Positions 12,069 through 23,255 of a stretch of 64,000 nucleotides of DNA are shown piece after piece (the first letter of the stretch is position 1; every line of letters begins with the position of its first letter). Both the position numbers and the translations under genes were made by a program. The DNA is from Synaphobranchus kaupii. Taxonomy: Eukaryota > Chordata > Actinopteri > Anguilliformes > Synaphobranchidae. The DNA lies in assembly GCA_029718625.1 (NCBI GenBank), contig CM056377.1, positions 112,245,641 through 112,309,640 of the forward strand. Reading direction: 5' to 3'. Under the pieces are notes generated by a model, which did not search any database, was not told the DNA's origin, and saw nothing but the letters and a program-made list of their open reading frames with translations.

Positions 12069-12469
12069 AGCTAGAGTACGCACCTTTTTCCGAACGGTTG
12101 CATTTCTTGTCAAAACATTTCAAAGTCATAACATCCCTTGGTCCTGGCCACAGAGAAAGAGACACGTGAAATAGCCCTGGTGTAATGGGTCACTGTGCAA
12201 TTTCTAGGTGGTAAACTGGCAAGGTCAATCTCACTGTTGATTGATTCATGATGTGAACCAGCCTATCCCTTCAATTGGTTTATGTCATAAGCCACTTTGG
12301 TTTGATAACAAAATTTGGGCCGAATCGCTGGTTTTAGAATGCAGAATTAGAGGGTAGCCTACACATTGTACCGACCTGGATTTCTCTCAGAATAGTTGTT
12401 TCTATGATCGCTAGCAACTAAGCATGACCGTTCCCCAATATATATTTTAAAAAGTTACGCACTCCAGCT
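12069..12469. mobile_element. 401-bp TTAA-flanked MITE
   Basis: TTAA at 12,065-12,068 and 12,470-12,473 flank inverted ends AGCTAGAGTACGCACCTTTT and (reverse-complemented) AGCTGGAGTGCGTAACTTTT, 16 of 20 identical. The TTAA target site suits piggyBac- or Kolobok-type elements. No frame is present. Confidence 0.75.
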
Positions 12470-12473
12470 TTAA

Positions 12474-12872
12474 TAAGAACTAGAAAAGGTGCAATTAGGC
12501 TACTAAAGTAATTTCAAGTTGGGCTGTAGCTACAACTTCAGGTCATGTCTCGAGGCGTGGGGTTAATCAGCCTACGCCAGTCCCCCGATGCAGCTCTGTA
12601 GGCGTCAAAATGACCGGAGATGAACAACTGCAAAGACTCATTAATGCGCTGGGCACCGCTCGGCAGGAAAACATATGTGGATTATAACTAGCCTACTGAT
12701 TATCACCAAAGACACCATTCGACTTGATAATAAAACTGCCTCACAGTAAACACAGGAACATTAACATGACAGCGCATATTTTCAGAACGCAGTTCAAACT
12801 GCAATGCGGACAGGAGGTAGCCTATAGGCTCCATTTTAAGGTTACGTTACAAGTTAGCTATGGTAAGCCAAA
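12474..12872. other. No gene seen
   Basis: Short spacer before the LTR target duplication. The open frame starting near 12,724 runs straight into the LTR and looks incidental. Confidence 0.5.
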
Positions 12873-13514
12873 TATTATGTCATGTCCCGTGCCATTGTCC
12901 CGATTTCCTGGTTTTCCGTTTTCTATGTGCATTACGTTCCGTGTTTTTCATCTCTCCCTCCATTTTGTGTCTCCACTTCCCACACCTGGGCCCATAGAAC
13001 TATATATTAACTAGAAAGGCGAAGCCTTCTCAAAACGGCACCGTTTCCACGGCCCAAAGTTTTTTCTCTGATTGGCCAACGTGACCTGTCACGTGAAGGT
13101 GGTCATTTTCTCCCTTTTCACAGAGTAATGGCTGCCGTTGTAACTCTAGTTAGCGACCATATACATGTATAGCGACGACTGCAAAGTTATGCTACCGAAT
13201 AAAAAAGCTAAATGAAAGGTAACTTTGTTAGCTAAGTTAGCTCGCAGTAGCAGCCAGAGGCCTAGAAAGGACATGCTATCACAAAAGCCTGATGATAATA
13301 CACCAATAGTAGCTTGATGCACATTTAAAAGAAAATAAGCCAGGTAGCATAACGTTAGTTATACTTTTAGAACACATTTGGCTAATCTTAACGTAACCCC
13401 CTCAAAACTGCAATGGACATAACGCTCTTACGATAACCTTCCAATATCAACGTTATAGACTACTGCACTTTAAGACCGCATAAACGGGCACAAGTGTCCG
13501 CTCTGCGTTAAGAT

Positions 13515-13536
13515 ACATTATATATATATATATATT
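13515..13536. repeat. (TA)n microsatellite
   Basis: Short TA run inside the 7.8-kb element. Confidence 0.8.
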
Positions 13537-14187
13537 GTTATGTTATATAGCCTGTGTCTATCACATCCTATATATAGCTACGCTGTATGTGTAGCCTACG
13601 TTGTGGTGAGTGAACACATTTTTTCCTGGTTGGTTCAGTTCAACAAGTTAGGCTACTATGACAAGGGTGATGCAGGAAAATAAACAGACCTAACAGCAAA
13701 GCATATTTGTGGTTAATGCTAATTTAGCTCAAGCAGGACGACGAAGAAGCAAGCAGGCTAACCTAACGTTGTCAAAAAAATTCTTCTTACCGTGAAAATA
13801 TTACATTTTTTCCCCCAGGGTTTCTGCGCTGTTATGGTTTTGAAAGCTCCGTTGTGATTGGTTGGAATACTGTTTATTTTGGTTTTGAGTGGTTGGTAGT
13901 ACCATTTGTTTTTGTGTACGATCTCGGAGCATAGGCTGCCTACAGAGACGCGGTTTTTTGACGGCCTGCTTTTGGGGCGGGCAGCTAGCGGATCGTGAGG
14001 AAAAATCAGATGAATGTGATCATTTATGTTTCCACCCAAAATCGCTGATACAACCTTTAAGGAAAAAGAACATATTAACCAAGGCTATTCAAATAAAGCC
14101 TATGAAATAAAAGGGATGTAGCTACTAACAGTGGCTATTCGAATGGAGCCTATAACGATAATGATTAATTGGTGATTAAGTAATTGG

Positions 14188-14812
14188 TGTATTAGGAAAT
14201 GACGATATATATTAGTTAATGGTAAAAACAAGTTAAGCTGTTGTTTCATAATATATATAACTACCTTATGATATGATATCCCTGTGGTAATAAGTCATGT
14301 CATTGGTAGATAGACCAACAAAGGGAATAGGACATCTGGTATATGTATAAGCATTGATCAGTAACTTTTACAAAGGCATGCATGGTTAAAGAAAAAAAAA
14401 AATATATATAATGAGTGTCAGACACTGATGACTAAAATGTACACAAAAAGAATGAGGTATAAGGAGGGGGTAGAATAGCTGACATTGCATCAGCATCTTG
14501 TGATTGATTAACTCACTTCTCCTTCCTGTAAACCTGTTTGGAATGGTATAAATATGTGAAGGAACAACAGATGAGCAGCTCACTCGCTCACTGAACTTTG
14601 TTCTCTGTGGGCTCTGCTTCTCTGGACCAGACTTCTATCGCAATAAAGAACCTACTATTCACCAGCCCCGGAGAGTTTGACTCTTTTCCTGAACAACCGA
14701 TCTGTCAAGCATTATTCCCCTCAGATGGTACCGACCAACCCTACTGGCTCACGGACTACTAGGTGTATGAATTATATATTATAATTTTTGACGTAAAAAA
14801 TTATACCTAACA
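14188..14812 (+). mobile_element. LTR-like block with TATA box and polyadenylation signal
   Basis: A TATAAATA at about 14,548 is followed about 95 bp later by AATAAA at 14,642 and then a GC-richer tail, which is the promoter/R/U5 arrangement of an LTR. Possible ends TGTATTAGG (14,188) and CCTAACA (to 14,812) are imperfect inverted ends, but no target duplication supports them; a shorter LTR starting at TGTCAGACA (14,418) is an alternative. No gag, pol or env frames adjoin it. The right part ends in an AT-rich hairpin. Confidence 0.4.
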
Positions 14813-16550
14813 CATAAAAGAGAAAACCTCTGTATCTCTGTATGTCTGGTGCACAGCAGCCAGCAGATGGCACGCAATGTGCCCACACGCACGTACGCAT
14901 TAATTAGGTATAGGGCCAACTAAATGGCCAATTAGTGATTGTGTGCTCCAACGGGTATCAGAACTAGTCCATCTGATTATCAACTCATCACCCATGGTAA
15001 GGATAAGCCACAAATCAGCTGTGGAGACTGCCACCTACAAGTTCATAACAGTGTCATCTTCAGAGATATATGTAGGAAACTTCATCCGTAAACAGAGGGA
15101 TATTGAAGCTAAAACACTATATAATCCTGACCATGTAGGTCTATTCAGGAGGTTTCGGGGAGGGGCTAAAGCGCTTCAAAAACAGCATGTTATCTAACTC
15201 TAACCCTCATATGACAACAATCCAGATGTATTTGGTAGGTAAAATAAGGTCTACACTAGTGCAAATCCAAACATATGACTGTGATTAGGAAAAACATCAA
15301 TACCTTGAAGGATTTTTTCCACCAAATAAGTAAAAAAATCAAAAGACTTTTTTTAGATTTTATCCAGGCTGGAGTCTCAAAGGGTCTCAGAAACTACACC
15401 TCAAAGAGGCTGTAGCCAGACAGAGGTGAAAATTAAACTTTGTCGTAGGACAAAACTAAAGACATTTTTGGAAAGGCCTTGACCTGGAGAATAACGTATG
15501 TTAATTATTTTGCCCTGACACCCCAGGGGACTCAGTAGCGCCCCTTAGAAGGGCAAAACTGGCCGAACTTGAAATGCTTCTAATTCTGGAACCAATGGAC
15601 ATATCGGGTAGATATTTAACAGGATGATTAACTAGTCTTTCATAAATAATGTCAGAGCCAGCCTTCAAGCTCTAACAGAAGGGCCTGAATAAAATGTTTG
15701 ATGCTTAATCATTTGATACTTTGATGATTCAATTAGATGATCGATTGGGATCTTAACTGATGCTATATTGAACATACATTTTAAGCCCCAGGTCAATAGG
15801 ATTTGTATTTTTTTCGTTATTGGTACTAATAGTTTAGAACTACAATTCCCCAAAAACCCGAGAGCTCAATGATGGCCTGTGAAAAGATGGCGCCGTCTGT
15901 AGTCCGTTTAGGGTTAGGGTTCGGATAATAAATATATACGGCTAATCTGGGTCGCCCCATGTAGGGGACAGCATTAAAATGAATTGAGATTGTGGGATTT
16001 TGACCATATCCGACATAAACTGTTTGCTTTTTTTGTGACTGAATAAACCTTTCCACATGTTTTTTGTGTCCCTATAACTTATTTAGCGGTTATCGCCATC
16101 AACCAGTAGCTACTCAAAAGTCACTCGTCTGGTAAACAAAATTCACTAGCCGGCTAGCTAGCTAACAACCGAAAAGTAGCATAGTAGCCAAGCCCACAGT
16201 AATACCTCTAAATTTCGTTCTATGTAGCACGAAAACAGTCTGAGAAATGCTAGCATTGAAAATGCATGGGTTTAAATTTCGTTCTGTGTAGCACGATAAA
16301 AGTCGGACAATCGTGCTCCGGGTGACGATTCAATAGATTCATTGTCGTGACTATGAGCATGAAAAAGCGTGAGAACGGGTTGATTTTTCACCTGTTAACA
16401 TAACAAAGTGTACCTTAACCTAAAGGCTAAGACCATTGCGCTATTGTGTGAATCATCCTGCGTGAACACAATTCTGATCATGCTATTCTCCTGTCCTCTA
16501 ATGGTCACCATCTTATCTATTTTCTATTCCTTTCTCTGTCTCTCTGTCAG
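14813..16550. other. Interior of the 7.8-kb element, no firm gene
   Basis: No protein family was recognised. An AAGATGGCGCC word at about 15,883 matches the YY1 site often seen just downstream of TATA-less promoters, and it lies upstream of the plus-strand gene candidate. Two direct copies of an AATTTCGTTCTRTGTAGCAC word lie near 16,212 and 16,276. Confidence 0.3.
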
Positions 16551-17362
16551 TTATGTCAAGAACAATTGCTACCACTCATCCACCTATACCTGTATACCCA
16601 GCTGTTGGTAAGTACTGTGTGTCAGTTGCTGCTCAGTCGAAATTTCTGAATTCACTGGGGTTCTGTTAAAGTCTTTGCTATGTGTGTGCAGGCACCTTGT
16701 AACATCTCCCTTTATTTCTGTTTCTGTGGAGGAGAAAATGCTGTGAGTGAGCTGACTACCTGGGTCATGGAGGTGAGTGTCATGTTTTCTTGTTGATCTA
16801 AAGAAAGTGGACATACATATGCAATCTCTCTCCCTCTGTGTGCACATTTGAGGATTAACGTAAATCAAATTAATGACATTGTTTTGAGACAAAAAGCCAA
16901 TGGGACAGCCAGTTTATATTGTGAGCTCATTGCATTAAATGCTGCAAGAGCGACTAGCGCTTTGTGTTAATGTTTTAAAAATACTGCGGCGCTCTCCTTT
17001 ATTTGGTGTTGATTTTAATTTTATGTCTTTCCTTTTAGCCTTTTGTTGTATTTATTTTAGCATGATCATTATTATCTTGTTTCCTTCAGATATAAAGACA
17101 ACCATACATTTTCCAACTGAAGTTGAATAGACCAAGACATGACATATCCCTATCCATGCTTCATAGCCAGATGGGGATGAAGACTCAAGATGTGTGTCCG
17201 GAAACTCATTCTTGGTGATCTTGCAAATTGTGTGCCTCAACATAGCTACCTGAACTCCACCACTTGCTTCCTAAACACATTTTTTAATATGTATATGATG
17301 TAGTATTTTCTACTGCTTTAGCATGTATTGTGTCCATTCAGCAGAGGTTTGAAATCAATAAA
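16551..17362 (+). CDS. Candidate three-exon small gene inside the 7.8-kb element (speculative)
   Basis: Exon 16,551-16,607 follows a pyrimidine-rich tract ending CTGTCAG and is followed by GTAAGT. It contains ATG (16,553) and reads MSRTIATTHPPIPVYPAV. Exon 16,732-16,772 is followed by GTGAGT and keeps the frame (ENAVSELTTWVME). A third exon from 17,039, after CTTTCCTTTTAG, adds a short hydrophobic tail ending at TGA near 17,063-17,065. AATAAA occurs at 17,357-17,362. Total about 40 residues. Splice sites and frame agree, but the protein is tiny and I recognise no family. The ATG exon may not be the first. It could be a captured gene fragment, a non-coding transcript or chance. Confidence 0.2.
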
Positions 17363-17519
17363 GATGTTTACCTTTTTAAAATCAATGTCAATGTGTTATC
17401 TATTTTAGTAACAGAAGTAGTTGTTTTTGTAGATTTTGACTAACCTACTTTGAGCAAGAATTTGTAAAATGTAGTCATAAAATGATTTATCATGAGCTAT
17501 GATAGATTACATTGATAAT

Positions 17520-17700
17520 GAATTCATTTAACATCAGTTACGTTGATTTCCATTGTTAACATCAACATCGTTTCAACGTTATTTCAAGATGTTGATTCAA
17601 CGTAAACTCGATGAGCACCTGGACGCAGAATCAACATCAGAGATCAACATTGAATCAATGCTTAATCTGATATTAATTCAATGTTGATTCAATGTTTCCT
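17520..17700. repeat. Cluster of TTGATTCAACGT-type words
   Basis: GTTGATTCAACGT, ATGTTGATTCAATG and their complements occur repeatedly over about 180 bp, forming imperfect local palindromes. Confidence 0.5.
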
Positions 17701-18327
17701 TGCTTTTGGGGATTAACCCACGTGTCAAGATACAGTACGAAATATAGCTATCATTCTTATAAGTGAGTAGGCCTACCATATACAAGTTATTTGTCATTCT
17801 TAAATTTAGTAGCAATTCATTGTCATGATGTCACACTATGACAATATCATAGCAATTGGATGGCAGTGATAATCAGTAATCACCAGTGTTATTGCCCAGC
17901 TCTATAAACCAACGAGACCAGTGACAGGCAACTCAAAAGGGTACAGTACTATAGTACAATAATAAGTGTATACTCATGAATAGTCATCTTTGTCAGGCTA
18001 CATATTGTCATTGACAATGTAGCCTACTGTAATTTTCTGCCTTTACGGGTTTTCCCTGCCCAATTCTGGCAGTTTCTCCAATCCTGGATTTGGCTTTTAA
18101 CGGAACAGGGTTTTTTTAATGAACTAAGTCAGGTTTTCAAAATTTATGTGATTATTTTTAAATTCAATTTGTAGCCATGACATTGTTCACCCAACGCCCT
18201 CTGCTCTTCCTCACCCATAAGTCATACAGTGGTATAAGGAGAAATTGCTATTTTGTTTCATTTGTAAAGACTAAATAATCAAATGTACACCATTAAAAAT
18301 TATGAATCATGAATAAGGGAAACATTT

Positions 18328-18749
18328 TTATTCTTCGATATGCTGCGTTTCATTCACAGCAAGTTTAATCACCGTCTCCAACGTTGTCCTGGATAAGGGG
18401 AAAAAAACGTAGAGACGATAGGAGTTTGTTATAGGACACAGCAAAGTTCAGCAGCCTGTCTCAGTTTAAAGCCCACTCACCACATCAAGGTGCAGGCTGA
18501 ACGTGAGAACACAGGATAAGACGCACATCCACAAGACAAACCCTGACAAGACACATTAAAATGACAAGGTCACATTAAGGAAAAATGTACAGGTTTACGT
18601 GGGATCCAAGTGGTAGCCTACTAGCAAAACTCATCCAGGGGTGTCTGTAAGCAAAGACACTTACTCGTTTATGCGCTGTTAAAAGTGCATTACCGTATCT
18701 GGTTTTGATGCGCAACTTCAGTTCCTCAATCCGGTTGATTTCTTTTGAG
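18328..18749 (-). CDS. Candidate three-exon small gene on the minus strand inside the 7.8-kb element (speculative)
   Basis: On the minus strand, exon 1 contains an ATG in a frame reading MSIYTCASSHRSKEINRIEE with a basic stretch after it, and ends at 18,665 before GTAAGT. The open frame extends upstream of this ATG (to about 18,850) through a hydrophobic LRLLLCCFC segment, so the true start is open. Exon 2 (18,542-18,481, 62 nt) lies between TCTTGTCAG and GTGAGT. Exon 3 starts at 18,388 after TTTTCCCCTTATCCAG and ends at TAA (18,330-18,328), overlapping an AATAAA. The frame stays open through all three exons. A short secreted or membrane-linked peptide is conceivable, but I recognise no family. 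Confidence 0.25.
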
Positions 18750-18786
18750 CGATGAGAGGATGCACACGTGTAAATCGACATACAAA

Positions 18787-19553
18787 AGCAACATAATAGT
18801 AACCGCAGCCACAATATGTAATCAATGTTATGTAAAGCTACAATGTCCTATAGCCTAGCTGGGCTAGACAACGGGGAGCTGTTCTTCGCAAACATTTACC
18901 ACATAGTCTACTGTGTCACGCGGTTAGACAAAATAAACTATTTCGAAAAATATAACCAGCTAATGACATGTTGGATCCACTAACCTTTCCCTTATATTAA
19001 AACAAAGATCTTTACAGCACGCTTTCCTGAGTCCAGCGCCTACCCAGATCCACTAACCGCAGAGTGGATGTCGTGAGAACATTCGATGTTATGTGAAAAC
19101 CAAAACAATAAATACATAGATAAAACATTAAATATGTCTATTATATGATTATGTTTACATAATTAAACAAGAGCAACATAATTGTAAACGCAGCCACAAT
19201 AACTTAATGTAATGTTATGTAAAGCTACAATGTCCTATAGCCTAGCTGGGCTAGACAACGGGGAGCACTCGCTGTTCTTCGCAAACATTTACCACATAGC
19301 CTACTGTGTCACGCGGTTAGACAAAATAGGCTATTTCGAAAAATATAACCAGCTAATGACATGTTGGATCCACTAACCTTTCCCTTATATTAAAACAAAG
19401 TTTTCCAGCCCGCTTTCCTGGGTCCAGCGCCTACCCCAGATCCACTCTAACCGTATAGTGGATGTCGTGAGAACATTCGATGTTATGTGAAAAGCAAAAC
19501 ATAGATACAATCTTAAATAGGTCTATGATACGATTACGTTCACATAATTAAAT
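18787..19553. repeat. Tandem duplication, about 385 bp, two copies
   Basis: Bases 18,787-19,171 and 19,172-19,553 are direct adjacent copies differing by scattered substitutions and small gaps. Landmarks are TAGCCTAGCTGGGCTAGACA and CACGCGGTTAGACAAAATA. The unit covers the upstream part of the minus-strand exon 1 candidate and what would be its promoter region. Confidence 0.88.
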
Positions 19554-20812
19554 AACGATTATTGCATCTGCTTGTTTATTTTGTTTAGTCCGTAACGTTA
19601 GTCTGTGGTATGGCTAGGCAGTAGCCTAGCTCCAGCGGTAACATTACATTACATCCGGACCGGTCCCTGACTCAAGATTTCCGTGAACCAGCCTTGCGCG
19701 GCTAGCTAATAGTGTGGTGTAGCCATGTAACTGTAGACTAAATAATTAGAATTCGCGACCACAGTAAAACTTGTTGCCTATTTTTCCAGGTATAGCCTCT
19801 CAGGAATGTCTATGTTATTGTTAGACTGTTAGAATGAACTATGGTGATCTTGTAGTGTTATCGTAACGTTAGACAGATTAATGGCTAGGCTATAGGCCAC
19901 GGATATCTTGTTGAAATACCTCAGCCTAACGTGAGCAAAACTGCAAATCCAGATAAACGAGCCACAAATAGTTACTAAAAATCTTTAATAACTGTCTTGT
20001 TAACTAGCGTTATTAACAAGCATAATACGCCGGGAGCCGGACAACATTTCTGTAGCCAACCCGATGTTGACCCGCTACCGTTAGCCTCTTGCTATCCGGG
20101 CGGCTTTTCAGACTTCAAAACTAACATATTCACTGGGTGTGTTACTAATTAGTGTAATCTAACAACACCCATCTTGAGATATGAAGTATGACCTTAGAAA
20201 TATTACACACGCGAAAGCATTTGAAAACCATTTAATTATTATGCACAAGATAGCTGCTAAGCGAACTTCATAACTGTTAGATAACTATATCTACAGCAAC
20301 GGATGCAGTTAGCTGAATGCTCATAGCAAGTCAGCTAACCATAGAGTTCAATGGAGGTTGAGAGAATGGATTTGAGGCGAAAATGCCAATAGGCCTCCTC
20401 ACGTGATTGCCCTGTGACGTAACTAAAATTACCACGTGACCATGTTCTTAACCAATCACAGTTCAGTGCGCTTACTAAACACTCACCGATGAGTATTTTT
20501 AAATCATGGCTCTCTTTTTTCTGTGTAGGCTAAAAAAATTTTGAACCCAGGAAAAATGTTAAATGTGATTGCCTGCTTCTATTGACTACAATATTGTGAA
20601 CTTTTGATACCTAGATTGCGCTGGGGCCACTATGTTGACTTTCACAACGCTCCATTGGAAATACATGGCAGAGCTCATAATAATACTATTTCCGGGCCAT
20701 GGCAGCCATCTTGCGGCGGTGCCATTGCGGAAGAACCCAAATTGAATAGGGCTGAATGGAACCACGTGACCACGTTTCCTTTCTAGTTAATATATAGTTC
20801 TATGCCTGGGCC

Positions 20813-21078
20813 ATGTTCAATCTGAAAACGGTGTGCACCATTTTGCTGCGGTTTCCGGGTTGAACGACATGTTTCCTCGAAATGGTGTGCAACGGGCTTT
20901 GAGGTACGTTTTCTCTCGTTTGGTGAGTGTGTCAGAGGTGTTACCCAATCAGGAGCGACGTGTACCCCGCCGTATTAAAAAGGCAATGCTTGCGTAACAC
21001 AACAGGGTGTTCAACGCACCACCGTTTCCATTTAAATATACGTTTTGCTACGTTTTTTCGGGGCTGAACGCAGCCCTG
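20813..21078. mobile_element. Small non-autonomous DNA element (candidate)
   Basis: Between two blocks of LTR sequence sits about 265 bp of GC-richer DNA. It opens GTTCAATCTGAAAACGG and closes with a segment whose complement is GTTCAGCCCCGAAAAAACG, giving imperfect inverted ends. No frame is present and no target duplication was fixed. Confidence 0.4.
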
Positions 21079-21158
21079 ATATGTGTTTCCTCATGTGTCT
21101 CATCTCACCTGTTCCTCGTTGTCTCGTCGTCAATCTGGCATATAGTCTCCCCTGTTTC

Positions 21159-23254
21159 TTTTTTTTTCTTTAACCTTTATTTTACCAGGAAATAATCCCA
21201 TTGAGATTTACAATCTCTTTTACAAGGGAATCCTGGCCAAAATGGCTTAAAACATTATGTAACAGGTTACGATGTACAGGTCACCCTAACTAGCGAATAG
21301 GCTAGGTTAACATACATTCAGGTATGGTGTTTGCTGACACACACATCAATCATTTCCGAATGCCTATAAATAGGCTGCAGTAACTAGGTACAAGAAATGC
21401 CTTACCTATTTGGGGTTCTTGTTCTTCCCTGTTCCTGTATGCAAGTTCCTGTCTGACTTCAAGGTACGTTGCAGTTTGCTCTGTTACTTGCAGCCCACGT
21501 CATGTTCCAGGTAGTCCTGATGGAAATTATTTTATTGTAGGTCACCATAGATGGAGTGGTGGAGCTGGAGACTGCATGTGCATAGCCTATAGAGGTATTT
21601 CTTTTAATCTTTTATACATGTTGTTAATGGCTAAAATGACATGTAATGTCATGGCTAAAATGTGCTAAAACATTGTGGTTACAAGAACGCTACACTGCAT
21701 GTGTACTAATAAATATTTTCTGCTATTATAGGACGTTGCTAGCTGCTGTTTTGCCGACATTAGAAAATTGCGTTTATCTCTCAGTCTCCTTAAGAGCGAA
21801 GGAACGCGGATAGCGGGGCTCCGGTTGTATCAATTTGCCGATAACTATCTACGTGGAGCTCCGGCCGCTGGGCGCAGTTTGGGTTTTAAACTGTGTTTTA
21901 AACTGTATTTTAAACTGTATTTTATCCGCCTTTTCCCTGGGGGTTCCGTATGTATTTGTAGTTTAAACATCCCTACTACTGACAAACCAGCTGTTTATCG
22001 AGTTGGGGCTGCGGGGCTGCTTACTGTTTATGTTGCAGTGCGTGGTCTGGGATCTGTGCTGGTGGCGTGGAGGTCGTTGCGGCGCCATAGGAAGTGGTTC
22101 CGTTCTTTTCACTGCATGCGATATTGTGTGTGTGTGTAGAAGTAGAATCCTTTGTGCTATATTCACCGTGTCCGTATCTCACCATTTTACAGTGCGTGTG
22201 TGTATGTCTGCTGGCACCTTCACGAGTGAGTGACCTTTCGGTTCCACTTCCGGTAAGTCATCCGCGCTCCATGGACCCGTACCCGCACGCACCCAGTAGC
22301 ACCCCTAGGGGCGGGGAAGACCTACCAACCAGCTAATTGTGTATTTTTGGGAACCCTGTGGGTTTTTGTGTGGGTTTTTCTATTGTGTTTTTATGATTGT
22401 AAAAATAAACTGGATGTTTTTATTATTGAATCCACGTCTCTGCTTGTTCATTTAGTTGAACGTGCCTATGTGGGGATTGATCATAATCCCTTGAGTCGTA
22501 CAAACTATTTCTTTGGGCGTAATTCCCAAGGTGGCGTAGTCAGGTGGTGTTATGCCAGGTCACAATTAGACACAGCATAACACAGAGAAACATAGACAAT
22601 ATATAAACAATTTAGGTTGTAAAACAAGTGCAAACAGTGCCCAGTGTGTCATTAATATGCAGTTTAAAATGATCTAAAGGTATCAGTATTTTGAGCTGGA
22701 TTTTTTCTTGTAGCTTCTTCCATGCTAAGGGAGCAGCATATCTGAAAGCTTTTTCACCAAAGACAGTATGTACTTTTGGAACATTAAACACAATGAAATC
22801 ATGTGATCTCAGTGCGTATCAATTTGTGTTTGTCCAGTCTAGCAAATAATTAAATACAGTGGGAGCTGACCTAGGACAGCTTTATAAATCAAAATCAACC
22901 AATGGTATTGCCTACGGGCCGATAGTGAGGGCAGTCCAGCTTTCTGATACAAGGTACAATGATGTGTGTGATAAGTAGAATCAGTCATGAACCTTAGTGC
23001 TGCATGGTAAAAACTGTCCAACATGTTCAAACAGGATTTGCTTGCATGCACATAAATAACATCTCCATAATCAATTACAGAGAGAAATGTTGCCATTACA
23101 AGTTGTTTTTTGGCATAAAAAGAAAAACATGACTTGTTTCTATAAAAGAAACCCAGTTCGATCTTCAGTTTTTGTATGAGTTTTTCAACATGACTTGTGA
23201 AGGAGAGTTGAGAGTCCAAATGAAATCCTAAGTACTTGTATGTATTTACCTGCA
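21159..23254 (-). mobile_element. 5'-truncated LINE (non-LTR retrotransposon), minus orientation, with an insertion
   Basis: The T-rich tract at about 21,158-21,180, followed by CCTTTATTTTACCAGGAAAT, is the complement of a LINE 3' end and A-tail. The pol C-terminus lies at 22,839-23,255 on the same strand, and sequence between 22,560 and 22,838 fits its 3' untranslated region. The 3' region is interrupted by about 1.3 kb of unrelated DNA (21,256-22,556). The element is truncated at 23,254 where LTR sequence resumes, so it inserted into the LTR. Confidence 0.7.
21256..22556 (+). mobile_element. Unclassified insertion within the LINE, possibly LTR-type
   Basis: About 1.3 kb separates the two parts of a LINE 3' region. 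A CAGGTCAC word occurs near each edge (21,278 and 22,557). It has an AATAAA near 22,404 followed by a TTATTGAATCC tail, four copies of a TTTTAAACTGT unit at 21,893-21,925, and GC-rich sequence at 21,780-22,080. The end GGTGGTGTTATGCCA is LTR-like. The open frames within it (up to 123 residues from 21,768) show no recognisable domain. Confidence 0.4.
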
Positions 23255-23255
23255 T
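22839..23255 (-). pseudogene. LINE reverse transcriptase, C-terminal part
   Basis: A 138-residue open frame reads YKYLGFHLDSQLSFTSHVEK near its start, then FLSVIDYGDVIYVHAS and ALRFMTDSTYHTHHC, ending near LIYKAVLGQLPLYL. The YLG..LD..L.F..H segment and the following DYGD..Y and LRF...HHC segments are characteristic of the region C-terminal to the polymerase palm in CR1/L2/Rex-type fish LINEs. The catalytic YADD box is upstream and has been lost by 5' truncation. The surviving frame has no stop until near the end of the family's usual ORF, suggesting recent insertion. The exact clade is uncertain. Confidence 0.8.

Larger units (their letters stand above)
12993..20804. mobile_element. 7,812-bp element with 27-bp perfect terminal inverted repeats and 8-bp target duplication
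   Basis: The left end starts CATAGAACTATATATTAACT at 12,993 and the right end is its exact reverse complement finishing at 20,804; the perfect match is 27 bp. CCTGGGCC flanks both sides (12,985-12,992 and 20,805-20,812). Joining the flanks restores an ordinary LTR sequence. An 8-bp duplication fits hAT, P, MuDR-like or Zisupton superfamilies; the CA...TG ends do not decide between them. No transposase domain was recognised. The interior holds E-box-like CACGTG words near both ends, an LTR-like block at 14.2-14.8 kb, two weak spliced-gene candidates (16.55-17.36 plus, 18.33-18.72 minus) and a 385-bp tandem duplication. It is probably non-autonomous, with captured or nested cargo. Confidence 0.8.
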
